A DNA stretch of 64,000 nt from an uncultured Clostridia bacterium (GTDB lineage Bacteria > Bacillota > Clostridia > TANB77 > CAG-508), in contig CAKOVI010000006.1 of the NCBI GenBank assembly GCA_934121905.1, forward strand, positions 18,554-82,553, read 5' to 3'. A program made the translations under genes and the position numbers. This document shows, one piece after another, positions 63,212 through 64,000 of the stretch. The stretch's first letter is position 1. Each line of letters opens with the position of its first letter. The notes beneath the pieces were generated by a model, which saw nothing but the letters and a program-made list of their open reading frames with translations, was not told the DNA's origin and searched no databases.

Positions 63212-63367
63212 AAATCCGTTTATCACACATAAAATACAATATAATTGTAATATAATATAATTTTTTCAAAGTACTCATAAAGCTATATTTGCTCTTACTC
63301 AAGTAAATATAGATAATTAATTGCCTATATTATATCACGATTTTCGAAAATGTAAAATTTTTACATA

Positions 63368-63637
63368 TTATATATTTTTCAAATATGCTTCTAATTCTGA
63401 TAGTTTTATCTTTTTAGATAAATTAGAAATATAAACATCATTTGAATAATTAAAAACTAACAAAGTAATATTTTTAACAATTACTTTATGTGGTTCAATA
63501 TATGAGAGATTAGTCTTTTCAATTTTTCTAATACTACCTTTTATAAAAGTAGGACTTACTTTAGAAAACTCACATATAAACTCAAGTCTTTGTTTTAAAC
63601 TTTCCTCAAATTGTATTTCTTGTTTAATTATCTTCAT
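63368..63637 (-). CDS. Small protein of unknown function
   Basis: 89 residues, soluble, mixed alpha/beta (EIQFEESLKQRLEFICEF, then VIVKNITLLVFNYSNDVYI). ATG 63637 has AAAGGATGG upstream at slightly long spacing; the earlier in-frame start at 63649 is inside it. Next to the tRNA-side attachment site. Confidence 0.5.
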   Translation of the reverse strand: MKIIKQEIQFEESLKQRLEFICEFSKVSPTFIKGSIRKIEKTNLSYIEPHKVIVKNITLLVFNYSNDVYISNLSKKIKLSELEAYLKNI

Positions 63638-63650
63638 TACAGACACCATC

Positions 63651-63811
63651 CTTTCGTTTGGATGTTTTTAATTGTTTTAGACAACAAAAAAATCAACCAG
63701 ATTTATTTTCTGATTGATTTTTGTATCTATCTGTTTTATTAGTTCGAACAGATACGGCATTGGTGCGGATGAAGGGACTTGAACCCCCACGTCGTTGACA
63801 CTGGTTCCTAA
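63651..63811 (-). repeat. Attachment site at tRNA-Leu (proximal)
   Basis: The tRNA 3' half and its downstream terminator, shared with 57155-57281 and 60865-60986. All copies are in the same orientation, as expected of direct attL/attR repeats of tyrosine-recombinase elements. Confidence 0.82.
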
Positions 63812-63844
63812 GACCAGCGCGTCTGCCAATTCCGCCACATCCGC
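63761..63844 (-). tRNA. tRNA-Leu (anticodon UAG)
   Basis: Complete cloverleaf with long variable arm: acceptor GCGGATG/CATCCGC, D-arm GGCGGAATTGGCAGACGC, anticodon loop CTTAGGA in the CTGGT/ACCAG stem, T-arm GGGGGTTCAAGTCCC (GTGGGGGTTC/GTCCC...), discriminator A and encoded CCA. Target of island insertion. Confidence 0.97.
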
Positions 63845-63864
63845 ATTTCCGATTGACAAAAATT

Positions 63865-63894
63865 ATTATAATACATTTACCTTATTTTTGTCAA
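63865..63894 (-). promoter_or_regulatory. Promoter of tRNA-Leu
   Basis: Minus-strand TTGACA (63889-63894), 18-base spacer, TATAAT (63865-63870), about 20 bases before the tRNA. The remaining bases to 64000 hold nothing else I can identify. Confidence 0.85.
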
Positions 63895-64000
63895 TAGAAT
63901 TTTTAAATTTTTTTATTTTTTTATGTATAAGTGTCAATGATGTGAAACAAAAATATATAAAAATATTTACTATAATTAAATTGCATAATTAATCATTCCA

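Noticed and set aside
63677..63859. 60-codon frame across the tRNA gene
   Set aside because: It overlaps tRNA-Leu and its terminator.

Overview
The window is strongly AT-rich. It carries endospore genes (dipicolinate synthase subunit B, two CotF-type coat proteins), DisA, IreB/RuvX, a CadC-type regulator and many short minus-strand operons with GGAGG ribosome binding sites. This points to an uncultured, probably gut-associated, spore-forming Clostridia chromosome. Most housekeeping genes lie on the minus strand.

1-34 kb is ordinary core chromosome: pepF, the spore genes, an iron-dependent alcohol dehydrogenase, a MATE transporter fused to a cytidylate-kinase-like domain, a frameshifted RNA m5C methylase, a secreted nuclease, SprT-like and patatin genes, a Zn/Cd efflux operon (ArsR, separate HMA chaperone, P-type ATPase), ireB-ruvX-DUF1292, an unusual operon with a membrane protein, a ParA-like ATPase and a degenerate GGDEF protein, then the PPIase/disA/thioesterase/pgi operon, rplU-rpmA with a leader, a NodB deacetylase, oleate hydratase and a HAM1-like pyrophosphatase.

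34.5-39.8 kb is a decayed Tn4451-like mobilizable element (TnpV, unknown membrane cargo, hairpin-rich putative oriT, MobV relaxase with a frameshift, TnpW-like protein, large serine recombinase with two frameshifts). It abuts the truncated 3' end of a surface-protein gene.

40-51 kb is an accessory block on the minus strand: phosphatase/MFS/MATE operon, a nucleotidase-nucleoside hydrolase fusion with a SemiSWEET transporter, a translationally coupled pair of unknown genes, an S66 LD-carboxypeptidase with a truncated duplicate joined to a purC fragment, Sel1, Nudix, then rlmD and an ECF sigma/anti-sigma pair.

53.8-63.8 kb is the most unusual part. It holds a sigma-factor-like protein with about six tandem N-terminal HTH-like repeats, a small hydrophobic peptide locus with a convergent antisense RNA (type I toxin-antitoxin layout), and three dispersed copies of a structured small RNA, each with its own terminator. 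From 57.2 kb to the tRNA-Leu(UAG) gene at 63.8 kb the DNA is bounded and divided by partial copies of the tRNA 3' region, as expected for two tandem integrated islands. These carry dinD, a peptidase E-like gene, an ORF6N/PLD-like gene and membrane and unknown proteins. No intact integrase remains in the islands.
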